From: Bacillus sp. SA1-12
Lineage (GTDB): Bacteria > Bacillota > Bacilli > Bacillales > Bacillaceae
Length of the DNA: 64,000 nucleotides
Assembly (NCBI RefSeq): GCF_000981385.1
Contig: NZ_LATZ01000015.1
Coordinates: forward strand, 32,726-96,725
Direction of reading: 5' to 3'
The position numbers and the translations under genes are program-made. A model generated the notes under the pieces. That model was not told the DNA's origin and ran no database searches. It saw only the letters and a list, made by a program, of their open reading frames with translations. The stretch's first letter is position 1, and each line of letters begins with the position of its first letter. Shown piece after piece: positions 36,055 through 46,044 of the stretch.

Positions 36055-39000
36055 ATGAAATTATTAAGGAATGGTAGTCGATCACGTACATTTAAATCAA
36101 AGAGTAGTAAATTACTAGTTTGTTTAATTGCGTTTTTATTTGTTTTTCAACCATTCTTGACAAATTTTCCATATGCGTTCGCAGAAAATAATTTAACACT
36201 CGAAAATGAAAAATACAGGGTGGAAATTGGAAATAAAGGAGAAATTTTTTCTTTAAAATTACCAAATGATATATTTGATACAGAATACTTTATGAATAGC
36301 CAAAATTCTAAATTCCTCAATCCAACAGGATTAGATCTTTGGGCTGGGCAGGTAATGTTTGCTTATCGATTTGGTGAAGGGGAATCTTGGAAAGAAGCAT
36401 GGACAAGCTTATCTCAAGATATTAGAAAAATCGAACAAAATAATAACGTTATCACGGTTACATATGATGGTAATTCTTCTAATGAAAAAGGAATACGCGG
36501 CTTTAAAGTAGTTGAGAAATTTGAATTGATTGAGGACTACGTATATTGGACAATTGAAGTTACCAATACAAGTGATAAAAAAATAGAAATTGGAGATCTG
36601 GGATTACCTTTACCATTTCATGAGCAGTGGGTTACGGCACAAGGATTAGTCAGCACCTACGAAGAGAGAGTGTTGACAAAATCATTTATTGGAAACAACA
36701 GCTCATTTGTTTCTATCGGCCGTCCTAACGGCAGCGGAGATTCATTAATGTTAATACCAGATAGTGAAACTGGTGCAGGTTTCGAATATCAAGACCGTTG
36801 GAAATCTGAAGATCACGGTAATGCTCCTGAAAATTTATGGGCGAACAATGATGCCCGTTGGATTAAAGGGCTAAATGTTTATTATATTCATTCCAATCAT
36901 ATTAAAAAGACAAACAAAGGATATCTCAAGAATACAAGCTTATTCTTAGATCCAGGAGAAAGTAAAACATATGGATTTAAATTTATCCGGGTATCGGGGG
37001 AAAAAGATCTAAAAGAAAAACTTTATCAACATGGACTAATCGATGTAACCGTTGTTCCTAGCATGACTGTCCCGACAGAAACTGAAGCACAGTTTGCACT
37101 AAGAACTTCTAAAGCGATTACATCGGTTACGAGTGAATTTCCTGATGAAACGAAGGTGGAGTTTGTCACAGAAAAAGATGGTGATTATCATATTTACAAA
37201 GCATCATTTAACAAACTGGGACCAAATGATATTACCGTAAACTATGGAAATGGCGAAAAAGTGGTCTTGCAATTTTATGTCATTGAACCGATTGCAGATG
37301 CCCTGCAAAGACACTCCACTTTTATGGTTGAGAAAACGCAGTGGGATGCTCCAGGTAAAATCTACGATAAAGTATTTGACGACTGGATGATGCACACCAG
37401 GTCCAAAAAAGGAACATTCAATGGTTACTGGGGCTGGGGCGATGATTGGGGATATACAAAGTCGCAATTCCTGGCTGAAAAGAACGTACAAACCCCAGTA
37501 GCAGAAGAGATTGTTGCAGTTGATCAATATCTGGATGTTGCCATTTGGAACAGCTTGATGAAAGACCATCAAGAGGATTATATCATTCATGACTTTTTAA
37601 TGCCTGAACCGAATACCACTCCTGAATATCGCGGCTATGCATATCCACATATTTATAATACGTATTTTAGTATGTATAAAATCGCTAAACTATATCCAAA
37701 CCTTGTGGATTATATAGAAGAACCCGAAACATATTTAATAAGAGCCTATAATATGTTCAAAACAATGTATGAAGGACCGGTTGCCTATAACTGGGGTACA
37801 GGTGTTATGGGTGAATTAACAACTCCAGAAATGATCCAGGCTCTTGAGGATGAAGGTTACTATAATGAAGCGAAAGATATTAAGAATAAAATGGCAGAAA
37901 AATTTGAAAACCTTAAGAACCAGAAATATCCATACGGTTCCGAATATAATTATGATAATACCGGTGAAGAAGCAGTTTACATGCTCGCCAAGATGTTTGG
38001 TGAAACAAGCATTATGGAGCAAATTAATCAAAAAACCCGCTTTGCCCGCGGATGGATGCCTGCTTGGTATTATTACTCCATTCCTGTAACGATTACGGGT
38101 GAAAATTGGTGGAACGGTCAATATACGGCTTCGTTGGCTGGTTATACAATGGATGACTGGACTCGAAATCATTCTGATCAGCCAGAGATCGCCCAACGGC
38201 TAAATTGGGCAGGAAAAATTGCGAATGTCAGCCATATTAACTCAGGGCAAATTGATAGCCATCCTGATAATATTGGTGCTGTTTCCTGGTCTTATCAATC
38301 AGAATTAGGAAACCATAATGCACTTGGACATGGCGGCGGACCTTTATTAAACGGATGGAGAACCATGAGTGGTGAGGCTGATCTTGGATTATGGGGCGCT
38401 ATTAAAATCTTAAGTGTTGATGTATCCAATGATCCGCTATTTGGATTAATGGCTTATGGAGGAACAGTGACAAAAGAATCCGGAAACTATGTTGTCGTTC
38501 CAAAAGATGGTGTTTCCCAACGGTTAAATCTGATTACTGAGAAATTTGGCATGGAACTTCAAAGAGATAAATTTGACACAGCCACTGTTTCTTCAAAGAA
38601 GGAGTATCTTAAGTTTGCACTTAGAAATGTAACTCCTGGTACTAAACATGAAACAGAAGTTAAACTTACTGGCTTAAAAGCTGGAAGTTACGATGTTGTT
38701 GTAAATGGTGAAGTTGTTGATAGAATCAATACTATTAAAAATGAAACATCCTTTACAGTAAAAGTCGGCAAAAAAGAAACATATGAAGTGGAATTGATAA
38801 AAAAGGCATCTTATCCCAATAAAGCGCCAGAGGTAAAAGTTGAAAAGGTTAGTGAAGTGACCCTTCCAGATTCATTCCAATTAGTTGGAAAAGTAACGGA
38901 TGATGGTCTCCCTAATAATTCTTTAGAAGCAACTTGGAAATTAGAAAAAGGTCCAGCTGGTGCAACAGTTGAATTTAGCGACAAAAATGGATTAGTAACA

Positions 39001-40842
39001 AATGTGGATGTATCCAAACCAGGAAAATATGTTTTTAAATTAACTGTGAGTGATGGAGAATTCTCTGGTTCTGCTGCTGTTTTAACAAATGTTCTTCCAG
39101 TACAGCCAGTACCTGAAGTAGTAGCTAAATATGAATTTAATGCAAATGAAGGAGAAACAGTAACAGATTCCTCAGAAAATGGTATGGATGCAGTGGCAAA
39201 AGGCGGGTTTGACTGGCAGCGGGGATTATTTGACAATTCTATAAAATTGAACGGGACAAATGGATTTGTCAAACTGCCAGAAGGCATTGTAAGAGGCGTT
39301 GAAGATATTACTGTTGCTACTTGGATTAAAGCGAGTGATACAATGCAGAATCAAAGTATTTTTGATTTCGGAAATGATATTGATAACAATATGTTCCTTT
39401 CTGTGAGAGAGGGAGGCAATTCACTGAGGTATACGATTCATTCTGATGGTAATGAACAAAGTATAAATGCTTCAGCGCAAATTCCTGTGAACCAGTGGAA
39501 ATATGTTGCAGTAACACTTTCCGGGAACACTGGTATCCTTTATGTGGATGGTAAAGAAGTCGGAAGAAATGAGAAAATGACATTTAACCCAGCTGATCTT
39601 GGTAAGACATTATCCAATTATATTGGGCGCTCCAAGTATGGTGATAAATTTAAAGGAGAATTAGATCATTTTGTTATCTACAGCAGAGCTCTTAATACGG
39701 AAGAGATAAAGGAACTATCCACTCTGCCTTTAGATGCATTGGTATCAATTGATCAGGTAGAAATTACAACATCTATTGAAGAAGTTCCTAAACTTCCTGA
39801 CACAGTTACAGGCAGATTTGAGGATGGATATGAAATAAAATTGCCGGTAACTTGGGATGAAATTAGACCGGAACAGTATGCTGGTGAAGGTTCATTCGTT
39901 GTAGAAGGTACTGTAGAAGGAACGGAAATAAAATCCCAAGCTAATGTAACCGTTGTTTTAGATATAAAACCATTTCCGGAATTAGTTTCCCGACTAACCT
40001 TTGATAATCTGAATGGAACAACGATTCCAGATTTATCCGGTAAAAATCATAATGGAACCATTGTAGGAAATGTAACACCTATATTGAATGGTTATAAAGG
40101 TGAATCACTTAACTTTGCTGGAAATGGTGGAAATTACGTTGATATGGGACAGAGTGAGGAATTAATTCCATCAAATATTACTGTTTCATACTGGATTAAG
40201 CGTACTGAACAATTTACAAGCGAAAATATGCTGATGTGGTTCAAGCCAGAAGGAAACTGGGCAGGTAATGGTCTCTTTATCACCTATAACGGAGATTCAA
40301 GTATTGTCATAGTTGATGGAACTTCATCGTTTTTTGTCCGGGAAAATCCTAATCAATTTTTACCGTTAAATGAGTGGACACATGTCGTTGCGACATTTAA
40401 CTCTGATACCAACGAAGCAGCTATTTATAAAAATGGTGTAAAACAGGCACTAGGATTTGGCGGTACACCAGATAAAATTACGGCAAACACACAAGCAAAG
40501 AAGATAGGTGTTTCCGGATATGGAAATGGTGCTCAATTACATGCATCTTTAGATGATTTCCGTATCTATAATGGAGCAATGACAGAAAAACAAGTCAGGG
40601 CATTATATGAAGCAAAAGATATTGTCAATGTAAGCCCTGTAAAAGTGACAACAAAAGCTGGAACGGCTCCAGAACTACCTCTAAAAGTATCGGTCACCTA
40701 TGAAAATGGAGAAGAAGGTACTGCCTTTGTTAAATGGGATGAAATGGAACCTATAAAATATGCTCAACCTGGTGAGTTCACAGTAAAGGGAAGACTAGAT
40801 GGAACTAGATTAGAGGTTACAGCAACAGTAACAGTTGAATAA
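36055..40842 (+). CDS. Large secreted DUF5695 protein with LamG and Ig-like domains
   Basis: A 1595-residue exported protein. The signal peptide spans about 1-44 (hydrophobic LLVCLIAFLFVFQPFL, cleavage near AFAE). Residues about 45-910 match the DUF5695 family: a beta-sandwich region, then an alpha-helical barrel-like part (FNGYWGWGDDWGYTKSQ near 455; HGGGPLLNGWRTMSGEADLG near 760). Then come a PKD-like domain (about 920-1018), LamG (about 1022-1222), Ig-like group 4 (about 1228-1302), a second LamG (about 1304-1518) and a last Ig-like group 4 (about 1525-1595). The shape suggests a carbohydrate-active enzyme with sugar-binding modules, but I know of no defined activity. No sortase or S-layer anchor is seen. 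It ends with its own terminator. Confidence 0.82.
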   Translation: MKLLRNGSRSRTFKSKSSKLLVCLIAFLFVFQPFLTNFPYAFAENNLTLENEKYRVEIGNKGEIFSLKLPNDIFDTEYFMNSQNSKFLNPTGLDLWAGQVMFAYRFGEGESWKEAWTSLSQDIRKIEQNNNVITVTYDGNSSNEKGIRGFKVVEKFELIEDYVYWTIEVTNTSDKKIEIGDLGLPLPFHEQWVTAQGLVSTYEERVLTKSFIGNNSSFVSIGRPNGSGDSLMLIPDSETGAGFEYQDRWKSEDHGNAPENLWANNDARWIKGLNVYYIHSNHIKKTNKGYLKNTSLFLDPGESKTYGFKFIRVSGEKDLKEKLYQHGLIDVTVVPSMTVPTETEAQFALRTSKAITSVTSEFPDETKVEFVTEKDGDYHIYKASFNKLGPNDITVNYGNGEKVVLQFYVIEPIADALQRHSTFMVEKTQWDAPGKIYDKVFDDWMMHTRSKKGTFNGYWGWGDDWGYTKSQFLAEKNVQTPVAEEIVAVDQYLDVAIWNSLMKDHQEDYIIHDFLMPEPNTTPEYRGYAYPHIYNTYFSMYKIAKLYPNLVDYIEEPETYLIRAYNMFKTMYEGPVAYNWGTGVMGELTTPEMIQALEDEGYYNEAKDIKNKMAEKFENLKNQKYPYGSEYNYDNTGEEAVYMLAKMFGETSIMEQINQKTRFARGWMPAWYYYSIPVTITGENWWNGQYTASLAGYTMDDWTRNHSDQPEIAQRLNWAGKIANVSHINSGQIDSHPDNIGAVSWSYQSELGNHNALGHGGGPLLNGWRTMSGEADLGLWGAIKILSVDVSNDPLFGLMAYGGTVTKESGNYVVVPKDGVSQRLNLITEKFGMELQRDKFDTATVSSKKEYLKFALRNVTPGTKHETEVKLTGLKAGSYDVVVNGEVVDRINTIKNETSFTVKVGKKETYEVELIKKASYPNKAPEVKVEKVSEVTLPDSFQLVGKVTDDGLPNNSLEATWKLEKGPAGATVEFSDKNGLVTNVDVSKPGKYVFKLTVSDGEFSGSAAVLTNVLPVQPVPEVVAKYEFNANEGETVTDSSENGMDAVAKGGFDWQRGLFDNSIKLNGTNGFVKLPEGIVRGVEDITVATWIKASDTMQNQSIFDFGNDIDNNMFLSVREGGNSLRYTIHSDGNEQSINASAQIPVNQWKYVAVTLSGNTGILYVDGKEVGRNEKMTFNPADLGKTLSNYIGRSKYGDKFKGELDHFVIYSRALNTEEIKELSTLPLDALVSIDQVEITTSIEEVPKLPDTVTGRFEDGYEIKLPVTWDEIRPEQYAGEGSFVVEGTVEGTEIKSQANVTVVLDIKPFPELVSRLTFDNLNGTTIPDLSGKNHNGTIVGNVTPILNGYKGESLNFAGNGGNYVDMGQSEELIPSNITVSYWIKRTEQFTSENMLMWFKPEGNWAGNGLFITYNGDSSIVIVDGTSSFFVRENPNQFLPLNEWTHVVATFNSDTNEAAIYKNGVKQALGFGGTPDKITANTQAKKIGVSGYGNGAQLHASLDDFRIYNGAMTEKQVRALYEAKDIVNVSPVKVTTKAGTAPELPLKVSVTYENGEEGTAFVKWDEMEPIKYAQPGEFTVKGRLDGTRLEVTATVTVE

Positions 40843-40861
40843 GCAGTAAGCTTAGCTTAAT

Positions 40862-40909
40862 AAAAAACCTTCTGAGTAGATAGTAATTAGCTCAGAAGGT
40901 TTTTTATTG
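40862..40909. terminator. Bidirectional terminator after the DUF5695 gene
   Basis: AAAACCTTCTGAG (40864-40876) pairs with CTCAGAAGGTTTT (40891-40903), with T-runs on both strands. Confidence 0.88.
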
Positions 40910-41058
40910 TTTCTGTTTAAGACGATAAAATAGTAAAAAGGATTTAAATGGGGGAATTCTGTGAATACAGCAGGAAAAAGGAGGCATCTGTCTATCTTTT
41001 TGAACAAACAGGAAAACAAGTATTAGATATTGTTACCGATTTTACACAAAAGACCTAG

Positions 41059-41100
41059 ATTTTGAGCAGACTTTACATGTTGGTAAAGTCTGCTCAAAAT
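41059..41100. terminator. Perfect 18-bp stem-loop downstream of the dehydrogenase gene
   Basis: ATTTTGAGCAGACTTTAC pairs without mismatch with GTAAAGTCTGCTCAAAAT around ATGTTG. It probably ends or protects the minus-strand dehydrogenase transcript, although no strong T-run follows. The sequence between 40910 and 41245 otherwise holds only a short protein-like remnant near 40982-41057. Confidence 0.55.
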
Positions 41101-41245
41101 GGTTGAAATTCTTACTTAAATTGTTTTGTATCCCATCATAAACTGTAATTGAATTGGCAATATAGGCTTTAATATCTCCTCAAAATTTTTCAATACAATC
41201 AAGAATTGGATTATTTATAATCTTTTGTAAATGTTGTTAAAAAAA

Positions 41246-42700
41246 TTAAAAAGAATATTTGATTGCACAAGTTTTTACTTGTGAATAAAAATCCAAAGCT
41301 GATTGCCCTTGTTCTCTAGTGTGGGAACTCGACCATTTCATGCCGCCAAATGGTGCTTGGTATTCAACTCCAGAAGTTTCTTGGTTGACTCGTACCATTC
41401 CGACTTCCGCTGTTTCTAAAAATAGTAATGCTTTTTCCATATTGTTTGTAAAAATAGAGGCGCTTAGACCAAATTCAGATTGATTGCATAGCTCTACCGC
41501 TTCATAAAAGTCTTCTGCTTGAAGGACGACAGCAATTGGGCCGAATATTTCTTCTTTAAAAAGTTTATGCTGAGGTCCTACACCACTTACAACTATTGGA
41601 CGGATATAATAGCCTTCATTTATTGTTTCGAGCTTTCCTTCAGCGATTACTTCAGCTTCTTTACGGGCTAAATCTACATACTCAGAAATAGTTTCGTACT
41701 GAGATTTAGACGCTACAGGACCTAAATAGGTATCAGTATCTAAAGCATCTTTCACAATAATAGTTGACATAGCTTCTCGTAAAGCAATGATAAAGTTTGG
41801 ATATATATCCTTTTCAACAATAATTCGGCTGGTCGCAGTACACTTTTGTCCAGCGGAACGAAATGCACCGCTCAATATCATTGGAATGGTCTTCTCTAAG
41901 TCAGCATCCTTCAAAATGACTGCTGCATTTTTTCCGCCCATCTCCGTTTGAAATTTTATATTTCGTTTGGCGCATAAAGAGGCAATATGCGTTCCCGTTA
42001 ATGTAGAACCTGTAAAGCTGACAGCGTTTATATCTCCTTTTTCTAACAATGTATTTCCTATTACCCGGCCTTTACCAATGACGAGATTAAGAACACCTTT
42101 TGGAAGATCTGCTTTTTGAAAAATTTCCATTAAACGAGTAGCTGTAAATGCAGAATTTTCAGCTGGCTTCCATACCACAGAATTCCCGCAAATAAGTGCA
42201 GGAGCTATTTTCCAGATGGGAATGGCAACCGGAAAGTTCCACGGGGTGATAATTGCGACAACCCCAAGAGGAACTCGTTTAGAATATTGTAATACATGTT
42301 GGTCACTTGCTGGGACTAACTGTCCATTAGACCGTACTCCTTCGGCTGCATAATAGCGTAATAAATTTACTCCCCGGATAACCTCTCCCAGCATTTCACT
42401 AATGGGTTTTCCCATCTCCCGACTAGCTAGATTGGCAATTTCCTCTTTAGCTTTTTCTAACTCATCAGCCATTTTGTATAAGTAATTAGCTCGTTCTATA
42501 CCAGTTTGTTTTCTCCATGTATTAAATCCGGAATGTGCCTCTGAAACAGCATGTAGAACTTGCTCAGGTGTAGAAAAATACATATCACCAACTTTTTCAT
42601 TAATATTAGATGGATTATATACAATTTTGCTAGGACCCTGGAGTTCCTGCCACTTTCCACCTGCAAAATTTCTAGTAACTAAATTTGTTTTTGTAATCAA
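41246..42700 (-). CDS. Aldehyde dehydrogenase, likely 2-oxoglutarate semialdehyde dehydrogenase
   Basis: A 484-residue NAD(P)-dependent aldehyde dehydrogenase. Seen: TPWNFPVAIPIWKIAPAL, the FTGST cofactor motif, the general-base Glu in TEMGGKNAAV and the nucleophile Cys in SAGQKCTATSR. It follows the DapA-family gene on the same strand and so most likely oxidises 2,5-dioxopentanoate (2-oxoglutarate semialdehyde) to 2-oxoglutarate, the last step of hydroxyproline breakdown. The same step also ends L-arabinose oxidation in some bacteria. The start is TTG 42700, 8 bases after GGAAGGTG. A stem-loop lies between it and the deaminase gene. Confidence 0.9.
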   Translation of the reverse strand: MITKTNLVTRNFAGGKWQELQGPSKIVYNPSNINEKVGDMYFSTPEQVLHAVSEAHSGFNTWRKQTGIERANYLYKMADELEKAKEEIANLASREMGKPISEMLGEVIRGVNLLRYYAAEGVRSNGQLVPASDQHVLQYSKRVPLGVVAIITPWNFPVAIPIWKIAPALICGNSVVWKPAENSAFTATRLMEIFQKADLPKGVLNLVIGKGRVIGNTLLEKGDINAVSFTGSTLTGTHIASLCAKRNIKFQTEMGGKNAAVILKDADLEKTIPMILSGAFRSAGQKCTATSRIIVEKDIYPNFIIALREAMSTIIVKDALDTDTYLGPVASKSQYETISEYVDLARKEAEVIAEGKLETINEGYYIRPIVVSGVGPQHKLFKEEIFGPIAVVLQAEDFYEAVELCNQSEFGLSASIFTNNMEKALLFLETAEVGMVRVNQETSGVEYQAPFGGMKWSSSHTREQGQSALDFYSQVKTCAIKYSF

Positions 42701-42750
42701 ACTAACTACACCTTCCTATGAAATTAGTATCGGAGAAAAGAAAAAAGTGC

Positions 42751-42776
42751 GAGAGGAGGGGGTTCCTTCTCCTCTC
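42751..42776 (-). other. Stem-loop between the deaminase and dehydrogenase genes
   Basis: GAGAGGAG (42751-42758) pairs with CTCCTCTC (42769-42776). It lies 18 bases past the deaminase stop and may tune relative mRNA levels within the operon. Confidence 0.5.
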
Positions 42777-42794
42777 CAAAGACTAACTAACGTT

Positions 42795-43676
42795 TTATTG
42801 AGTTACTTTTTGCACAGCTCGATTAAATGCCTTTTTGATATGATCATAATCATCAGAACTTAGAGGAAGTCTAGGTGGACGGGTAGGTCCAACTGGCTGT
42901 CCTGCCAATTCCATCATATATTTGATTGATTGAACGAGCTGAGGTTTAGCATCTAAATCAAACAATGGAAGTAAACGACGATACAATTCAGTTGCCTCTT
43001 TTACTTTTCCTTCTCTAGACAAACGGAAAAGCTCTATACTCTCACGTGGAAGGGCATTCGGTACACCTGCAATCCATCCGGTTGCACCGCAAAGAGGTCC
43101 TTCCATGGCAAGGTTATCAACACCGATTAAAACTTCAAGATCTGTTTCCTCTAAAATTTTATGAACACGACGAATATCACCGGAAAACTCTTTTACACCT
43201 ACTACATTTTCAAATTTTGAGATTTCTTTCAATAGCTCTGGTGTAAGGTCAGTTGGATAATCGAGCGGGTTGTTGTAAGCGATAATAGGCAACCCAACAT
43301 TCGATAAAACTTCATAATGGACAATGATTTCATTTCTAAGCGGACGATAATTAATAGGTGGAAGCGCCATGATAGCATCTGCTCCGACATCTTTGGCATG
43401 TTGTGCCCATTGGACTGCTTGTTTAGTAGAAGGAGCTCCCGTTCCAACAATTACCTTTACTCTTTTGTTAGCTGCCTTTACAACTGTTTCAACCACTTTT
43501 GATCTTTCTTCAACTGTAAGCGTTGCATATTCACCTAAGGATCCTGCTGGAACTAGCCCGTCTACCCCTTCATCGATTAGCCAATTACAAAGGTCATTCA
43601 ACCCCTGATAATCTACTTCATATGAATCTGTGAATGGAGTAACTATTGCAACATGTACACCTTCAAATTTTGCCAT
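42795..43676 (-). CDS. DapA-family deaminase, likely 1-pyrroline-4-hydroxy-2-carboxylate deaminase
   Basis: A 293-residue class I aldolase-fold protein of the dihydrodipicolinate synthase family. The Schiff-base Lys lies in VVGVKEFSGD and the Tyr in PIIAYNNP; the N-terminus has VAIVTPF and the GSLGEYATLT loop. In hydroxyproline catabolism such an enzyme converts 1-pyrroline-4-hydroxy-2-carboxylate to 2-oxoglutarate semialdehyde and ammonia. The aldehyde dehydrogenase downstream and the epimerase and dehydrogenase genes nearby support that role over lysine synthesis. GGGGAAG precedes the ATG. A sigma-54 promoter lies 72-87 bases upstream of the start. Confidence 0.88.
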   Translation of the reverse strand: MAKFEGVHVAIVTPFTDSYEVDYQGLNDLCNWLIDEGVDGLVPAGSLGEYATLTVEERSKVVETVVKAANKRVKVIVGTGAPSTKQAVQWAQHAKDVGADAIMALPPINYRPLRNEIIVHYEVLSNVGLPIIAYNNPLDYPTDLTPELLKEISKFENVVGVKEFSGDIRRVHKILEETDLEVLIGVDNLAMEGPLCGATGWIAGVPNALPRESIELFRLSREGKVKEATELYRRLLPLFDLDAKPQLVQSIKYMMELAGQPVGPTRPPRLPLSSDDYDHIKKAFNRAVQKVTQ

Positions 43677-43747
43677 TTTAATTCTTCCCCTTTCAAATTC
43701 ATTCTTTTATTCATCCAAAATATAAAAATGGATTCTACTAATTTAAA

Positions 43748-43763
43748 TGCAAATTTTATGCCA
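43748..43763 (-). promoter_or_regulatory. Sigma-54 promoter of the deaminase-dehydrogenase operon
   Basis: On the minus strand TGGCATAAAATTTGCA fits the -24/-12 consensus TGGCAY-N5-TTGCW exactly. It is correctly placed before the DapA-family gene. Confidence 0.88.
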
Positions 43764-44008
43764 ACAAGGTTGGGATTTTAAAATAAGGCATGATTATTCC
43801 AATCAAATAATGAATTTAAGAAAACCTGCAGGGTATATAGAGATCTAAAAAATAGGTATGATTATCCTGCATTTTGAGCAAACCGTTTTATTAACAAAGA
43901 GATAGAGATTTTTAAGAATGCTCTAAAGTCAATTGACACTGATTCTTATATCATTCTTTCTCAATATTAGTTTTGAATTGGAGCAGAAACTTTGAAAATA
44001 AAAAAGAT

Positions 44009-44048
44009 GTAAAAAATTTTAAAAGAAACGTGTATAAAAAATTATACA
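44009..44048. promoter_or_regulatory. Putative enhancer sites for the sigma-54 activator
   Basis: TGTATAAAAAATTATACA (44031-44048) is a near-perfect palindrome and equals the motif at 48423-48440 except at one base. A half-similar TGTAAAAAATTTTA lies at 44009-44022. The distance to the promoter at 43748-43763 (about 285 bp) is usual for upstream activator sites. Confidence 0.6.
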
Positions 44049-44799
44049 CTGTATATTTTTTTGATATATATAAACCAAGAGTGAAAACACTATTACTATT
44101 TTCTAGTTCTAGTGTTACCAATTATAGTTTTGATACAAAAAATTTATTAAACTTTGATATTGTTGAACTCTAAAAATAGGTGTGATGGGTCAGGAACACA
44201 AATCGTTTGAGTAAACAACACCATCTTGATTTTATTTTATTAATGTCGCGATGCATTTTTAAAAAAGCCTTAGCATCTTTTTATATATCCAAAAAATCGT
44301 GTTATTACAGTTAATTAGAATCCAGCCTCTGCAGTAGCGATTCAGCAGATAAAGAAAAAGGGGGTAACCCAAATGGAGAAAACACCTCCTTTTAGGTCAC
44401 CCCCTGCAAAATGGACTGTCATGCTAACCTTGTAGTCCAATGTTAATTTACATAGGATATAAATTCAGTCATTATTCAAACTTATGAGTCAGTTCCAAAT
44501 GATACAAGTGAAGGATCTCCATAATATCTTAGAACAAGATCAGTAGTTTATTAAGAAACGATTATTTTGTTGTTGGGATTCAAAGTCGTATGAACGATCG
44601 AATTCCATACTAAGTGGCTATAAAGCCATTTATATAATGAAAAAAGGCAAATATACTCATAATTGAAGCCTGTTCCAAGTGAAGTTGGATTAATACATAA
44701 GGTGTTTGGCAATACATCACAAACTGTCGTTGATCATTTATTTAGGTTCTATGTTTCTATCAAATGTTTTTAGCACCTAAACCTTCTCTCCTAAATTAA
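44049..44799. other. Intergenic with inverted repeats, no gene recognised
   Basis: Frames are short and broken. The only clear structure is the inverted repeat at 44359-44405. This segment separates two minus-strand operons of the hydroxyproline regulon. Confidence 0.4.
44359..44405. repeat. Paired inverted repeats, possible abutted IS ends
   Basis: AGGGGGTAACCCAAATGGAG (44359-44378) pairs with the arm at 44386-44405, whose reverse complement is AGGGGGTGACCTAAAAGGAG; they match at 16 of 20. The core resembles that of 25212-25267. A terminator for upstream transcripts is an alternative. Confidence 0.4.
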
Positions 44800-46044
44800 C
44801 TACACAATCCTCTTTTTGGTCTGCTCGATCCTGTTAGTTGAATACAGATTTTCCCAAAGATCTTTCATTTTGCTACGGCCGATATCAATCTCATAATTGA
44901 ATTGGATTGCGGCTTGTTGGCGAACAGTGTGGACATTTTGTATTGCTTGTTGCAGTTGCTGGTCAATTGTGCCCAATCCTTTTCCGGCATGTTTGGCGAT
45001 CGATAGGCCTGCAGTTGTTCCCTGGGCCATGGCAATCTTGCCGCTTTCGATACCGGTGATATTACCAGCTACAAATAGCCCTTCGAGAGGGGTTTCCATC
45101 GTCTCTGCGTGATGGGGCACATGGCCGCCAAGTTCAGGAAAGTATTGAAATGGACACCCGGCAACAGCAGCAAGCTCTGCCAGCGGATACAAGCCGCCTG
45201 CAATACAGACAAAATCTGCTTCGTAAATTGTTTCAGATCCGGCAACAATATTGCCATTAACATCAATATCGGCAACAAGAACTCCTTCGACCTGATCTTT
45301 ACCAATAATTTCGAGTGCTGCTTTGCGTAGTTGGAGAGAGGTACCGTTCACTTTTATACCGTTTTTAGGATAAAAGTTCAAACCGATTTTTCTGGTCCAC
45401 TCATTTTTCATGAAACGGCCTCCTATACGTAATAGACGAGATGGGGCGAGATGAGCAGCATTTACGAGCGATTTCATGACTTCCTCAGGTTCAGCCGCTT
45501 TTTGACTAAGATCACTCTTTTCTGGGAGTACAATCCGATCTACTGTTATGCCAGCTAATTGTAATTCATTTAAAATGGCAAATGCTAAAATATTCGCACC
45601 GATAATGATCCCTTTTTTACCGACTTGGACACGATGTACATTTGTCATTACTTGAGCTGCACCGATCGACATGACACCGGGGAGGGTCCAGCCGGGGAGG
45701 GGAATAGGGTATTCGGCTGCCCCAGTGGCTACTAGAACAAATGGCGCTTCAAATGTACCTAAGCTTGTATGCACATTCCATAGGTGGTCTTCTTTTTCTA
45801 AGTTGTAAACGGATACACCGCAACGGATATCAACTGATAATTTTTTCGCTTCTTGATGAAGGCGTTCTGATTCCTTAATTCCATTCCACCATTCACCAGA
45901 GGTTTCTTGATGGAGTTGTCCGAGCAATCTGCCGCCTGGCTTTATAAATTCATCAATAACGGTCACTTTGAGGCCATAGCCCGCACAGGCAATAGCTCCT
46001 GCTAGTCCGGCTGGACCTCCTCCAATCACAATTACATCCATCAT
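44800..46044 (-). CDS. FAD-dependent oxidoreductase, likely D-hydroxyproline dehydrogenase alpha subunit
   Basis: A 414-residue flavoprotein with an N-terminal Rossmann motif (VIGGGPAGLAGAIACAGYGL), an ATG motif (LVATGAAEYPIPLPGW) and a C-terminal GLFVAGNITGIESGKIAMAQ. It resembles the alpha (OoxA/HcnB-like) subunits of multi-subunit amine dehydrogenases such as the D-hydroxyproline dehydrogenase of Pseudomonas aeruginosa. In many relatives a BFD-type iron-sulfur domain is fused at the C-terminus; here it is a separate gene (46366-46641). Its ATG overlaps the stop of the iron-sulfur gene before it, so the three genes are translationally coupled. It probably passes electrons from cis-4-hydroxy-D-proline oxidation. 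Confidence 0.85.
   Translation of the reverse strand: MMDVIVIGGGPAGLAGAIACAGYGLKVTVIDEFIKPGGRLLGQLHQETSGEWWNGIKESERLHQEAKKLSVDIRCGVSVYNLEKEDHLWNVHTSLGTFEAPFVLVATGAAEYPIPLPGWTLPGVMSIGAAQVMTNVHRVQVGKKGIIIGANILAFAILNELQLAGITVDRIVLPEKSDLSQKAAEPEEVMKSLVNAAHLAPSRLLRIGGRFMKNEWTRKIGLNFYPKNGIKVNGTSLQLRKAALEIIGKDQVEGVLVADIDVNGNIVAGSETIYEADFVCIAGGLYPLAELAAVAGCPFQYFPELGGHVPHHAETMETPLEGLFVAGNITGIESGKIAMAQGTTAGLSIAKHAGKGLGTIDQQLQQAIQNVHTVRQQAAIQFNYEIDIGRSKMKDLWENLYSTNRIEQTKKRIV

Noticed and set aside
37204..38196. Minus-strand frames inside the DUF5695 gene
   Set aside because: They lie wholly opposite a long, domain-supported gene and lack start signals.
42795..43676. Dihydrodipicolinate synthase for lysine and spore dipicolinate synthesis
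   Set aside because: The context is wholly hydroxyproline catabolism under a sigma-54 promoter, so the deaminase role is more likely.
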